NCBI GenBank assembly: GCA_017506865.1
Contig: JAFCMP010000445.1
Location: 1,426,001-1,490,000, forward strand
Length of the DNA stretch: 64,000 nt
Direction: 5' to 3'
Origin: Tribonema minus
Taxonomy: Eukaryota; Sar; Xanthophyceae; Tribonematales; Tribonemataceae
Positions 42,585 to 55,300 of the stretch are shown piece by piece. The notes below the pieces were generated by a model. It did no database searches. It worked only from the letters and a program-made list of their open reading frames with translations, and was not told the origin of the DNA. The position numbers and the translations under genes are program-made. Positions within the stretch are counted from its first letter, which is position 1; every line of letters starts with the position of its first letter.

Positions 42585-45500
42585 AATGGAATGACACACT
42601 GCTCCGTGGAGTATATGTGCACATGATCCCTGCTGTTTAGCTTGGCGCTGCTGCTGGTCCGCTGGCACAGGATGCATATGCGCACTTTTGCTGTCAATAA
42701 GGTGTTTCAATGTGCAGATCGATGTGAGCTGATAAGTTACAAATACTTGCGGTCAGTGTACGTGTACCATAGAATGTGAAAACATTGCTCGCTAACCTCC
42801 TTGCTTGTATGACATGGCACTGTTGGAGGTGCTGTGCTACAGGGTGGTAGTTCATAAATAACATCTACGTTCACTTGCAGTCGTGTACACATGTTTGCGC
42901 ACCTAAAAGAGCTGCAAGTGCCCTAGTCTGATTCTCTGAGGCTATACATTCATTGCCACAATGGTGAACCGCTGATTTGTATGGCTCGAACAGCTATGTG
43001 TACTCTAAACTGTGTAGTACTCTAAGCAGTCGCACATCACCTCACAAGCACTCCTCCATGGCAATGTCAGCACATCTCGACAAGTCAGAAGAGGGCATAA
43101 ACCATCTGGATCACCTTTGCCCTTTGAAAATTGGGACAATTGCTGTATTACATGGACTAAACAATCAACATGCTCACGCAACGTCCATGCATCCACGTAC
43201 GCGAACATCAAACCTGCCACTGCAGCTTCAATCTTCGCTTCATACCAAAATACCACTTCATAGCACATGGAAATCCATCACACATTACATACAGCAAAGA
43301 GCCCAACGTGGCACACGCACACCAAAGAAGAAGCGGTTCCCATGCATCACATACATTTGTGTGAAGTGAAACCGGCCACACGAGACCACCACCAGGACTA
43401 CACAACAGCGATCGGCGCAATGCGCACGCCGAACCCCCCCCAACCCCCCCTTCGCGTTTCTTTGCTGCACGCACCGCAAACACACACAAATCAAACCCAT
43501 GGTGTGGGCGATAGATAACTGCTGCCGCCACACACACGCCCCGTCTGTGCCGTGTGCTCTCGCCTGTGTGAGCGCTGCCATCGTACCCCCCTCCCCCCCC
43601 CCCCCCCCCCCCTCGCAGTTGTTCTTCTTTTCTTTCGACCTTTAGAATGGAATGACACACTGCTCCGTGGAGTATATGTGCACATGATCCCTGCTGTTTA
43701 GCTTGGCGCTGCTGCTGGTCCGCTGGCACAGGATGCATATGCGCACTTTTGCTGTCAATAAGGTGTTTCAATGTGCAGATCGATGTGAGCTGATAAGTTA
43801 CAAATACTTGCGGTCAGTGTACGTGTACCATAGAATGTGAAAACATTGCTCGCTAACCTCCTTGCTTGTATGACATGGCACTGTTGGAGGTGCTGTGCTA
43901 CAGGGTGGTAGTTCATAAATAACATCTACGTTCACTTGCAGTCGTGTACACATGTTTGCGCACCTAGAAGAGCTGCAAGTGCCCTAGTCTGATTCTCTGA
44001 GGCTATACATTCATTGCCACAATGGTGAACCGCTGATTTGTATGGCTCGAACAGCTATGTGTACTCTAAACTGTGTAGTACTCTAAGCAGTCGCACATCA
44101 CCTCACAAGCACTCCTCCATGGCAATGTCAGCACATCTCGACAAGTCAGAAGAGGGCATAAACCATCTGGATCACCTTTGCCCTTTGAAAATTGGGACAA
44201 TTGCTGTATTACATGGACTAAACAATCAACATGCTCACGCAACGTCCATGCATCCACGTACGCGAACATCAAACCTGCCACTGCAGCTTCAATCTTCGCT
44301 TCATACCAAAATACCACTTCATAGCACATGGAAATCCATCACACATTACATACAGCAAAGAGCCCAACGTGGCACACGCACACCAAAGAAGAAGCGGTTC
44401 CCATGCATCACATACATTTGTGTGAAGTGAAACCGGCCACACGAGACCACCGCCAGGACTACACAACAGCGATCGGCGCAATGCGCACGCCGAACCCCCC
44501 CCAACCCCCCCTTCGCGTTTCTTTGCTGCACGCACCGCAAACACACACAAATCAAACCCATGGTGTGGGCGATAGATAACTGCTGCCGCCACACACACGC
44601 CCCGTCTGTGCCGTGTGCTCTCGCCTGTGTGAGCGCTGCCATCGTACCCCCCTCCCCCCCCCCCCCCCCCCCCCTCGCAGTTGTTCTTCTTTTCTTTCGA
44701 CCTTTAGAATGGAATGACACACTGCTCCGTGGAGTATATGTGCACATGATCCCTGCTGTTTAGCTTGGCGCTGCTGCTGGTCCGCTGGCACAGGATGCAT
44801 ATGCGCACTTTTGCTGTCAATAAGGTGTTTCAATGTGCAGATCGATGTGAGCTGATAAGTTACAAATACTTGCGGTCAGTGTACGTGTACCATAGAATGT
44901 GAAAACATTGCTCGCTAACCTCCTTGCTTGTATGACATGGCACTGTTGGAGGTGCTGTGCTACAGGGTGGTAGTTCATAAATAACATCTACGTTCACTTG
45001 CAGTCGTGTACACATGTTTGCGCACCTAGAAGAGCTGCAAGTGCCCTAGTCTGATTCTCTGAGGCTATACATTCATTGCCACAATGGTGAACCGCTGATT
45101 TGTATGGCTCGAACAGCTATGTGTACTCTAAACTGTGTAGTACTCTAAGCAGTCGCACATCACCTCACAAGCACTCCTCCATGGCAATGTCAGCACATCT
45201 CGACAAGTCAGAAGAGGGCATAAACCATCTGGATCACCTTTGCCCTTTGAAAATTGGGACAATTGCTGTATTACATGGACTAAACAATCAACATGCTCAC
45301 GCAACGTCCATGCATCCACGTACGCGAACATCAAACCTGCCACTGCAGCTTCAATCTTCGCTTCATACCAAAATACCACTTCATAGCACATGGAAATCCA
45401 TCACACATTACATACAGCAAAGAGCCCAACGTGGCACACGCACACCAAAGAAGAAGCGGTTCCCATGCATCACATACATTTGTGTGAAGTGAAACCGGCC

Positions 45501-45737
45501 ACACGAGACCACCACCAGGACTACACAACAGCGATCGGCGCAATGCGCACGCCGAACCCCCCCCAACCCCCCCTTCGCGTTTCTTTGCTGCACGCACCGC
45601 AAACACACACAAATCAAACCCATGGTGTGGGCGATAGATAACTGCTGCCGCCACACACACGCCCCGTCTGTGCCGTGTGCTCTCGCCTGTGTGAGCGCTG
45701 CCATCGTACCCCCCTCCCCCCCCCCCCCCCCCCCCTC
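42553..45737 (+). repeat. Three near-identical 1.06-kb tandem units at the JmjC 3' end
   Basis: Units begin with the last nine codons of the JmjC gene (GCAGTTGTTCTTCTTTTC through its stop) and end in a C-rich tract: about 42553-43614, 43615-44678 and 44679-45737. They differ by only a few bases (for example A/G at 42906 versus 43967, A/G near 43393) and by C-tract length. The C tract followed by CGCAG before units 2 and 3 looks like a good splice acceptor, which would add LFFFSFDL and a stop as an alternative terminal exon. A 130-codon ORF present in every copy has no recognisable domain. This is a very recent amplification or an assembly-supported array. Confidence 0.95.
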
Positions 45738-47005
45738 CCACACATTCATAGAAGCAGTCACATCACTCCCCCCCCCCCCCCCTGTTTGCGTATGTACAGA
45801 ACGATGGCTGCAGCGACGGCGCAACCGCAGCCGTTCAGCGTGCAATCTGTTCCCCGCTCTGTGCTTGTGCATATGCGAAGCTGCACGCTTTGCTCAACCG
45901 CCGCGGCCGCAGTGCAACTGACGGGCCTTCCCCCCCAGTTCCCCCCCTGGCAACCCCTCTCCCACTGCAGCTTTGCAAGCAGTATTGGAGGCATCTGTAT
46001 CTACTCACATGGGGTAGTGACTCCTCCCAAACGTTATCACTGTGACCCCCCAACTCCCCCCCCCCCCCTCCCCAACCCCTTTCTCCAGCCCCCCCCCCCC
46101 CCCCCCCCCTCCACGCACCAATAAAATCCTAGAACCCGTTTCCCAAAGTACTGCAAGTACTTGAAAATGTCTGACTGAATGTCCCCTTACGCAACTTATG
46201 TACACGCAGAGATGTCACACTGGCGGTATGGACATAGCATGCATAAAGCATGCATACATACCGCCAGGCTGGATGCTTTTCAGTTGGCAGCGCTCAACTG
46301 CCCGCAACCGCATCCATACCTCTGCTCATCTCACTCCTACTTCACAAAGTACCTACTTCACAAAGTACTTTGTACCCAACCCCCCGGAGGTCTCGCGACT
46401 TTGTACCATGTGACCCCCCCCCCCCTGCACCCCCCCCCCCTTCACCCAGCGTGATGAAACGCGCAGTATTTACATGCCTGCAGTGGAGCGGAGATTGCGG
46501 CAACGAAAATGGCCATGTCAAAATAAGCTTATGAAATGCAGCGCCAAGCACGAGCTGCTCTGATGACACTGTTATCAGCCAATGGTGAAGTGCCACAACA
46601 CGGGCCATCATCTGTGGCAGATATCAGCATGAAGGCTGGCAGTGACAAGGAACCACACAAGCTTGTTGCATACTGCTAAGACATGACGCGCAACGACTTC
46701 ATTTTGCAGTCTGGAGGGTGGGTGTTGCCAGAGGGGGGCCGCCGCTGTAGCCAGGTAAACTTCAATCACGAGTGCAAGAACTGAATTACGCTGCTGACAA
46801 AGAAACAATCAGTACATACACACAGCAAAAGAACTTCAAGTACCAGCCACAAACACGATTGAAGTTGCCAGACGACGCACCTCTTCGGAGCAGCGAGGCC
46901 CCCGACCCGCTCGGCCGGCGGTGGCAGCGACCAGTGCAGCACCGCTCGGCGTCAGCGCTCCTCTGACCCCCCCTTGACTCACTCACTGAGTCACTCACTC
47001 GCACC
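45738..47005. other. C-tract-rich intergenic region, no gene
   Basis: Poly-C runs at 45768-45782, 46057-46069, 46090-46109 and 46417-46440. ORFs here encode low-complexity proline only. It contains the hairpin at 46221-46266. Confidence 0.5.
46221..46266. other. 46-bp hairpin with 10-bp perfect arms and an inner GCATGC pair
   Basis: TGGCGGTATG at 46221-46230 is the exact reverse complement of CATACCGCCA at 46257-46266; inside, GCATGC ATAAA GCATGC forms a second stem. Transcribed, it would give a stable stem-loop; as DNA it could be a small palindromic element. Confidence 0.6.
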
Positions 47006-50000
47006 TCACTCATCCTCGTACTGGCTGCGCCCCGCGAGCACGTCTGCGGCGGCGGTGGCGCTCCACTGCTGCTCGAGCATGGACGCCTTGAGGCGCAGGT
47101 GGTCGCCGGGAACGGTGCCGAGGATGGTCCGGATCTCCTCCGCGGCGGTCGCGCGGCGCAGCATGACGCCCTGGCGGGTGGGGGGCGGCATATTTGTTTC
47201 TCCATTAGTTTGGTTTGCAATGAAGACAACAATAAAGACAAAAGTATGGCTTTATTTGCCTGCGCACAACCCTTCCAACACATCGTTATGATCAACTTAT
47301 ACATGAATTGTGCGTGTTGAAGTATCACAAGTAAATCGGAAGAAAAGAAGAACGACACGATGCCCTGGTGGGTGGGGGGCAGCGCATGTATTTCTGCATT
47401 AGTTTGGTTCGCTATGAAGACGAGTGTATGCATCCTTCTAGGTAGGGAGTGCACTTGTAGGCGCACACTAGACAGCAACCGCGGTATACCACTGTACCCA
47501 TGAATGAGCGCTCCAGTGAATTGGTTGCAATGGAGACTGTTGCTGAGCATTGTCATTATCAACATTATCGTGCAACTAAGCTGAGCGATGCCACACATAC
47601 CGCATTGCAGCTGAGCAATGCCACACAGACTGCAGCTGAGCAATGTCACGCAGACTGCAGCTGAGCAAGTGAGCCATGTCACATGTGACTGCAGTCACGC
47701 AACTGCATTTGAGCACTATCATTCAGACTGCAGCTGTGAGAGATGCTGTGGCGCGCGCTCGCCTTGGCAGTCTAAGCGGGCTCAATGACACACAGCTTGA
47801 GTGCACATGTAGCCACAAATCTGATGCCAAGTGGCGAACTGTACCCATCAGCACTCGAGTGAATGGCGGCAACGGAGATTGTTGAGCACTGTCGTGCAAC
47901 TCACTGCGATTGAGCACTGTCGTGCAGCTCACCTTGGCAATCTGGGCGGGCTCGATCACGCGCGGCTTGTCGCTGTTGCCGCGCACCTTAGGGTTGATCA
48001 TCATCTGCACAAGACAAGGCGTGCATGCGTGAGGCGCTTGCTTAGTGAGCGCGTTGGGGAGTCACATGGCACTTGAAGGTGGCGGCAAGGGAGTGCGCCA
48101 GACATGTGTAACTTCAAGTTTTGAGAGCATGGCACCACAAGCCAGCCAGCCAACCCAAAGAAACGAGCCAGCACACCTAAGTGACTCTGCACACCATCTG
48201 CAGCACACAAAGCTAGCGACATTGAGCGCAAGTTCAGCATGAACCACCACCATGACCCACTCCGGCCCACCATGCCAAGCCCATGCAAAGTGAGTGACTC
48301 AATGACTTGACTCAAGCTCACGACTCACCATGGGACCGTTGAGCATGGACTCGAGTAGCGCATTTCCCTTGAGCCCCTTGCCGCCCTTAAGCATGAAGCG
48401 CTCCAGCCAGTTCTGGTGGTAGCGGTGGCCGCTCTGGCGCAGCTCAGCCTGCGCGTTTGCCAAAAAAAAGTGCATGTTGCTGTTTGAGCATCTCAGCCCC
48501 ATAGTGACAGATGAAGTTGCCTTTCCATGCACAAGGCAAAACTGCGTTTAAATTACGAAGGCTGCAAAGCTACCACAACTGCACGGCACGTGTCTGTGCA
48601 CTCAGGCATCCAGTGCATGACCAGTTCTGGTGGTAGCGGTGGCCGCTCGTACGCAGCTCAGCATGCACGTTTGCCGATAAATGTTGTTATTGTTGGACAC
48701 ATATTAGCACTGGCTGTCGCTGATGAAACTGGCTGTCGACGCAGACAAGGGCACATGGCAAATGCTGCAAGTCACCACAACACAGCATTGCACGTGTCTA
48801 TGCATGCAGGCCTTCAGTGCCACACCTCAAGCCCATAGTGTATACCTAAAGTCCCAATTATTACTTCAAGTGGCGACGCACCTCATAACGCCGCACCGCG
48901 ACCCTGGTCACCATGGCCAGGAGCTCCCTGGGGGGGGGGGGGAGGGGGCACAGCCGTGGGCAAGAAAAGTACAGGAGAGGGCACTGGTGAGTCCACTGAG
49001 GGCATGCAGCAGCAGTCAGCTACAGGCAGTACAAACACCAGGGGTCGCAACATTGCTTAAAAAGGCACCATCATGGGGAGTGACCTGTGCCAGGTGCTGA
49101 ACAGAATGTTTTCACGAAAAATACACATTCCATTGGCGCACACACACACGACCGGCGGCGGCTCAATCTCGTCATTACCTGCGATGCAGGCAGCCATCAC
49201 AACGGTATGGCATCTGCCAGGCGCTTTTGAGAGCCACACAGGGAACTTCAATCTCAACTGCAAACACAGAAATATGATTTAATCCGCGCACTAGCCGCCC
49301 ACTCCCCCTTCCCACACCTGTAGTTCCTGTTGCGGTAGGGCGCGAAGTCCCCATACCGATCGTGGTCAAAGACGAGCTGGCGGCTCGAGTCGGCCCTGCC
49401 TTAAAAGTTCAACTTCCAACAGCACAAATGAAATGACGACGCCCCGCCCCGTACCTGTAGTTCTTGCCGCGGTAGGGCAACTTGGTGCCATATGGGTCAT
49501 GGTCAAAGATAAGCTGCTTTAGAACTTCACCTTCAACTGCACAACTGCAACGACGATGCCACGCACGCTAGTCCTGGCCCCTCACCTGTAGTTCTTGCCG
49601 CGGTACGGCGACTTGGTCCCGTACGGGTCGTGGTCAAAAACGAGCTGGCGGCTCGAGTCGGCCTGCTTCGCGTCCATGGACAGCGTGTCGACGTGGTGTC
49701 GCAGCAGCTCTGCATTCTCCGTTTCGACGAGCTCCAGGTCTTTGATCCACTCCTGCGCCAGCTGCTCGCGCACCGTCATGATGCGCTTGGCGATCTGGAA
49801 CGGCTCGATCAGGACGGTGTACTCCATGGCGTGGCGGGTGCTGCGCGCACGGTACAGAGAATAAGTTTGGTGAATTACTGTGTACTGTGCAGAGGCTATG
49901 TACTGTATAGAGGGTGTACTTGAGTGCTTAGCTCCATCAGGACGGTGTACTCCATGGCGTGGCGGGTGCTGCGCACGCGGTACAGAAAAGGAGTATGATG

Positions 50001-51265
50001 AACTACTGTGTTCTGTACGGAAAGTGTACTTGAGTGCTTAGCGATCTCCAGCCGCTCAGTCAAAACAGTGTACTCCCTAACAAGGAAATTGGTGCGCACG
50101 TGCACAGGCGGGGAGTGCTGTGAACTACAGTGCACTGCTGTGTTCTCTATGCGCGACGTGAACCAGCACTCTGCACTGGGCAGCGTCGGACAGCTTGAGC
50201 AGCAGCACTTTTTTACGTCCACTGTTGCCTTGCATTCACTACAAGTGGACAACCACGAGAGATGTGGAGGCGACCCGATGAATGAGAAGAAAAGAATGGC
50301 CGACGGATTCAGCACAGCACACGACCTGGCATCGCCGCTGCTGCGCAGATTGGATGGAAGGTTGGGGTCAGGCGTGCATAGTGTGCACATAGGAGGTGAC
50401 AGGTGCGGTGTTGCAGAGGTTGAGGGTGCACAAAGCAACGGATTGGTGGCTGGACATCACAGCGTCAGCCAAAACTTCAACCTTAACCAGTACATGTGGA
50501 CAACCGGCCAGCTGTGCATCAGAGGGAACCTTTTTTCAGGTCAGACTCACGCAAGCGCACCTCAATTAAATTTGAATTCACAGGGTATTGAACTCATAGG
50601 GTAAAATATACATGGAAGAAGAGCGCACTTGCCAATGTGCGCAGCGGCAGCAGGCACTCACTCTGATAGGAAGGGGTTGTTGCCAGACCCGCCTTTGGGC
50701 CGCTGCGCCATTTTTCGCACCGTGACCTCCTCCGGCTCTGTGCGCATCAGCGATCCAAGGAAGTGATCCCAGCCGACCTTCACACAGAGATACATAATAA
50801 TGAAAGTCTTAGAGAAGGCAGTTCAACTGCCGTTGTGGCGCGAAAATTTCGATGGGACGGTGGAGTCTCGCCCTCCGTCCTTCTGCGATGCATGGGTTGT
50901 AAACAACCAGAACTAGTGAAAGACTCTAAAACATCAGACAATTCAATGATGTTACAAGTATTGGCCGCCCTGTTCCAATCATCGTTCCTTCCCCTGACTT
51001 TTCAGAGCAATCCGCCTTTCGACGCTCTGCGAGGCGCTGGGAACAGTTTAGCATTGTAGATGTGAGGCACCAGGCGAACCTGTCCCACGTTGTGCCCAGC
51101 TTCCTCAAATTCCTTCAGCCACCGAGGCTGCAGCTCGTCTCTGAACTCCATCCAATAGTATTGCACGCTTGCGGATGCTTGAACCGCAAGCAGGTTTTTG
51201 ACGGACCGCTCCATGTGCGCTGCTTCGGCATCCGATTCCGACTCCCCGTCTGACCAGCTGGACAT
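47006..51265 (-). CDS. Uncharacterised seven-exon protein with two IEP..IAK segments
   Basis: Exons 51265-51071, 50777-50662, 49840-49586, 48927-48882, 48448-48329, 48004-47933 and 47170-47006 (TGA), all GT-AG and in phase, 322 residues. The start ATG (51265) opens an acidic N-terminus (MSSWSDGESESDAEAAH). The body is helical, with WDHFLGSLMRTEPEEVTVRKM, GGSGNNPFLS, then a module IEPFQIAKRIMTVREQLAQEW; a second related module (VIEPAQIAK, then RRATAAEEIRTIL) ends the protein, so it may have arisen by internal duplication. Between them lies a short helical region (YRELLAMVTRVAVRRYEAEL, then YHQNWLERFM). No signal or membrane segment is seen. I cannot name the family; it has the feel of a conserved algal/plant protein. 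Exon phases closing over seven exons make the model strong. Confidence 0.75.
47357..47430 (-). repeat. Splice-junction echo of exon 7 acceptor (seven-exon gene)
   Basis: GATGCCCTGG(T/C)GGGTGGGGGGC and the following intron CATTAGTTTGGTT(C/T)GC occur at 47360-47425 and at the real acceptor, 47163-47227. Only a few exon bases are included. Confidence 0.8.
48605..48672 (-). repeat. Splice-junction echo of exon 5 start (seven-exon gene)
   Basis: CCAGTTCTGGTGGTAGCGGT and the following GGCCGCTC..CGCAGCTCAGC..GC.CGTTTGCC repeat the beginning of exon 48448-48329 about 210 bp upstream on the coding strand, with the acceptor region included but CTGGCG replaced by GTACG. Confidence 0.85.
49318..49655 (-). 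repeat. Splice-junction echoes of exon 3 end plus donor, three copies
   Basis: Copies at about 49318-49400, 49455-49515 and 49585-49655 share (A)CCTGTAGTTC.TG, CGGTA(G/C)GGC and TGGTCAAA(G/A)A(C/T)(G/A)AGCTG. On the coding strand each ends in CTACAG/GT. The 49586 copy is the real exon end. Confidence 0.9.
49800..50100 (-). repeat. Splice-junction echoes of exon 3 start, two upstream copies
   Basis: AGGACGGTGTACTCCATGGC, GTGGCGGGTGCTGCGC, CGGTACAGA and an intron stretch (GGTGTACTTGAGTGCTTAGC) recur: real junction at 49840, strong copy at 49935-49990, faded copy at about 50050-50110. So exon 3 has echoes on both sides. Confidence 0.85.
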
Positions 51266-52347
51266 CCTGAGGGTGGAACTACTGCAGTCAGAGCGGCGAA
51301 GCAGCATAGACGAGGTGCAGCAGATAAGTGGAAGCAAAGCCTGAGTTCGGAAATCAGTGCCTGGGCTGCCGACAAGAGGCTGGCACGTCGGAGATCCAGA
51401 CGACGGCCGTCGCACACGCTTTCAAGACCGCTTCATTTGGCACCAAGCACGCCGTGCTGTCGCTCAGTACCTGTTCTTCTTGATGGTTCGTAGACGGGCA
51501 ACGGGCGCAAGCGGCGCGAAGGCCCTTGCTGCGGAAAGGGTGCTGAGAAGCAGGACCGCATAGGAGCCTCGTCGTGGTGCCATGATCGCTGTATCGCTGT
51601 GTTTTCTCAGACTGTGTGCTCGCTCCTGTTGTGTTTGGTGTCAGGCTGCAACTTGCTCAAGACAGAACTCGAAATAGAAAAAAAACTGAAGACTTTTCGC
51701 AGGCCGAGATGAACTTGAACTTCATCTTTGTTGGCCATAAAGAACAGGCTGCCTCCCATCAAGCCGTGCGCCCGAGAGGGGGAGGGGGATGCAGCAGGAG
51801 TTCCGCATGGCACCGTTTTATTGCAAGTGCAGGTGTCTGCCTACCACAAGTTTTGAGATACACCAGAGGGACCAAACACTCATGATCGTTTCCTCCGGCC
51901 TCTCCTACGGCTCGCTGCGGCCTCTCTCTCTACCCGATGCAGCATCTCCTCGACATAGCTGGTGTGCAAGGACCGGGCACGTATAACCTGTCCATGCAAC
52001 GTCACGAAAAATGACCGTAGCCATACACACACCGACCGATCAGAAACCACAGTTGCAAATCCAATGGCGACATGCAGAGTGTGCGACAGCAGTAAATTGA
52101 ATATTGCAACACCACAATGATGCTGAACGCGTAATTAACCATTTATGTAGGTACCCACCACGTGTGTACACCCATGATCGTGTGCAATTTTTGTCACTCC
52201 AGTTAGCAACCAGCGCTGTCGGCCTCGCCACGACAGCATGCATCAGCATTGAGCCATCCCACAGTGCCATAGCAGCACATCTGACTTCGACTCACTGCAC
52301 ACAACAAAAGCAACGGCGAAGTGAGCCATGGCACCTGAGTCATGTAC
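51266..52347. other. Intergenic, no gene supported
   Basis: This is the 5' flank of the seven-exon gene (-) and, further right, the 3' flank of the tentative gene at 52.3-56.2 kb. ORFs are short and of random composition. Confidence 0.4.
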
Positions 52348-55300
52348 CAAACCCATCATATTCATCGACAATGCTCTGAACGCCTTCAAAGGCGGCCATG
52401 AAGTCCTCTGCTTCAATGCCATGCCGTGCGTACCAGTGCCTGTGGCAGAAGCGCAAGCGCACGGGGGGCAACATAGAAAGCATGTTTGTAAGAAAGAGCA
52501 GCTGTAGCTGGATGGTTCAACGATCACTGGCAGTGCCAGTCAAACGTCGCACTCTGTGGGGCCAAAATGTGAGTGCTCAGTTCAAACAAAGCACCTTCAC
52601 GCGCGGCTGAGAGCAGTGTGACTGATCTCAACCACCATGAGCTGACGCCCACGCTGTGACTCTGTTATCAAGGAGAGGCCACAAAGCATACGCCAATCAA
52701 GTGCCGCCGGTGGTTGAAGCCAGCCCTGCTGCAGACGAGGCTGCAGGCTGACTGACATAATCGATGCCTGGAGACAGCAAGCGCCGATGCGCAAGTCGCA
52801 GGGCACCGGCAAGGAGAGAAGGTGCGAGTTACATATGCTAGTCTGGGTAGTTGCGGTCAGGTGCAAAGTGAAACACCATAGCGCGCATGGCAACACGGCG
52901 GCAACATTGTGAAGATGCGCTATGGCGCCAGATTGTACTAAGTCACCGGAGAATGGGGTCTTAACTCTGGCCCGACTCATCTGCTGCCATCCTCTGCAGA
53001 GTGTCGCACTGCGGCTTGCTAGAGCACCCATGGCAGTTAGTGGCGACGACTGCAGAGGACTCCACACACGCAATTTTTTTTTTAAACCCTAACTTCAAAT
53101 TAGTAATTTGGCTTAGAAAGTGTTTGTGTCTACCTGACGGCAGGACTTGCGGAGTGTGATGTGCATAAATTCCAAAACTTCGCCTTTAGGAAGCGCTAAC
53201 AAGCCCAGCCTGCGCATGCATCTTGCCGCCTGCCGCAAGGCTCCGAGGTGCCTCTGCAGCGCATACGCCGTAGGGTATGCATACTGTCATCTCCAGTACC
53301 TGCGTACCTGTACGCTCCTGCCTCATACATCTCCTGCGCCCTGGCAAGCGTGTAGGCGATGGAGTCTGCGACTGGCGTGCTGTTGCAGCAGACCGATACG
53401 GAGTGCCCACCTCCCAGGAATGCCGGTGCTGCACGACCAGTGGGAATGACAGGGGGAGGTGTTGCAAAGGGGGGCTTGCGTCACACCAAAACCTGGAGTC
53501 TTTCACACCTGGTGCACACATGTGATGGCAGCGGCATGTAAGGTGTGGCGTATGGGGATCAGCACCGGCATGTGCAACGGGCAATGTGAACACAGAGAAG
53601 TGCCGCAGAGTTGGCTGTGAGACGCCGCTCGCTACACATGGTCTTCCAGCGCAGCACAGCAACCAACACCGACGATTGCACACACGGCTGGCACACTCAT
53701 CGCCACTTCTAGCCCTAACCCTAACTCTAATATCTCGCTCAAACCCACGCAACACCCTCTTGAACACATTGTGACAAGGCCATGCCGAGCGCAAGCGCCC
53801 GAGGCCCTAAGGCTAACCCTAAGGCAGTCCTAGCCCTAGCTCTTCCCAGCCCTCATCCAAACTCATCATCACGCAGTGCCTGCTCGACTTGTGTGGAGGG
53901 GCCTTGAGCGCCCGTGGCCTACCTCTAACCCTGACGCCAACCCTAAGTTAGACTTGCCCCAACCCCAACCCTAACCCTAACCCTAACCCTGACCCTAACC
54001 CTAACCGTATTCCTCGCCCTACCCCACACAACATCCGCATGCACGCGTCGAGAGGCGATTCTGTCCAAGGCAAGCGCCCACGGCCTGTAACCCTGAACTA
54101 CAACTGCAACACCAAGTTGAACGCAAACCCTAACCGACGCGCCCTTCCCCACGCATTGCCCGCGTGCGCACCTTGCGAGGGGGCCCTCTCCAACGCACCC
54201 TACCACTTGCCTTAGCCCTAACCCTGACCTTGACCCTGACCCTAAGACACCCGCCCTACGCCCGCCACTAATCCTCCCATGCAGTGCCCGCAAATTCGCC
54301 TTGTAAGGAACCCTGTCCACGGCAAGCGCGCCCAAGGCCTTGGCCCTAACCCTAGTGCTGATCTAACCCTAATTTTAGCCCTCGCCCCAGCCAATCCCAC
54401 TCACCACCCGCAAGCGCACCTTGTGAACGGGCCCTGTCCAGCGCGCAAGCGCCCTTGCTTACAATAATCCTACCTTTTACCCTTACCCCAACCCTAACCT
54501 AACCAAGCCATGACCCATACTCTTTCCAATCACACACGCGTCTGCGCGCGCACCTTGCATGTCCAGCACGAGCGCCGCGGGCGATGCGTGCAGCGTCCTG
54601 CACAGCTGCGCGAGCAACGCGCAAGCGCCCATACTTACCCGCACCCTAACCTATCCTAGCCCTGACCCTTAGTGTACTCTATCCGACCTCATGTAACGCC
54701 CGCACGCGCACCTTGGGAGGGGGCTGTGTCTAGTACGAGCGCCGCGGGCGGTGCGTGCAGCGCCTTGCATAGCTGCGCACGCAGCGCGGCAGCGGCGGCG
54801 GCGGCGCCGTCGCCCGATGGCACCGCGGCAGCGCTCCTCCTCCGCGAAACAGGCCCGTTACTGCTCACACGGCTGTGGTATTGCATCAGATTGGCGGCAA
54901 GGTTGCCATTTAGTTGAAGTGCGCATGCAGTGAACTTTGGGTGCAGCGGCTTTACAGAGCAGCAGCGTGCCTTCGTGATTGTCAAGATACGACTGCGCAT
55001 AAGGTCTTGGATGCAAGACTGCGTTGTAGCTACTGCATGAGACGATCAGAGTGACATCACCCAGCGCTCAGCATTATCTCCTGATTGACAGCCCAGAGCT
55101 GAAGTGACATCATCCACAGCGGCACCGACGGACATGAGATCGCTGCATCCGCGGCTCAGCACATCTGCACGGCACGCACACAGTGCACAACAGATTCCTG
55201 TACCGTGTCGCCTTCCAGAGCAGCTCTCGAGAGGATGCACTTCTTAGCTGGCCCGTCACAAAATCCTAATTGGCAGCAGTCGTGGGCTTTGCAGCTGACG

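Noticed and set aside
42977..45492. 130-codon ORF present in all three tandem units as a gene family
   Set aside because: Conservation follows from the recent triplication; no domain, random composition, and an equally long antisense ORF.
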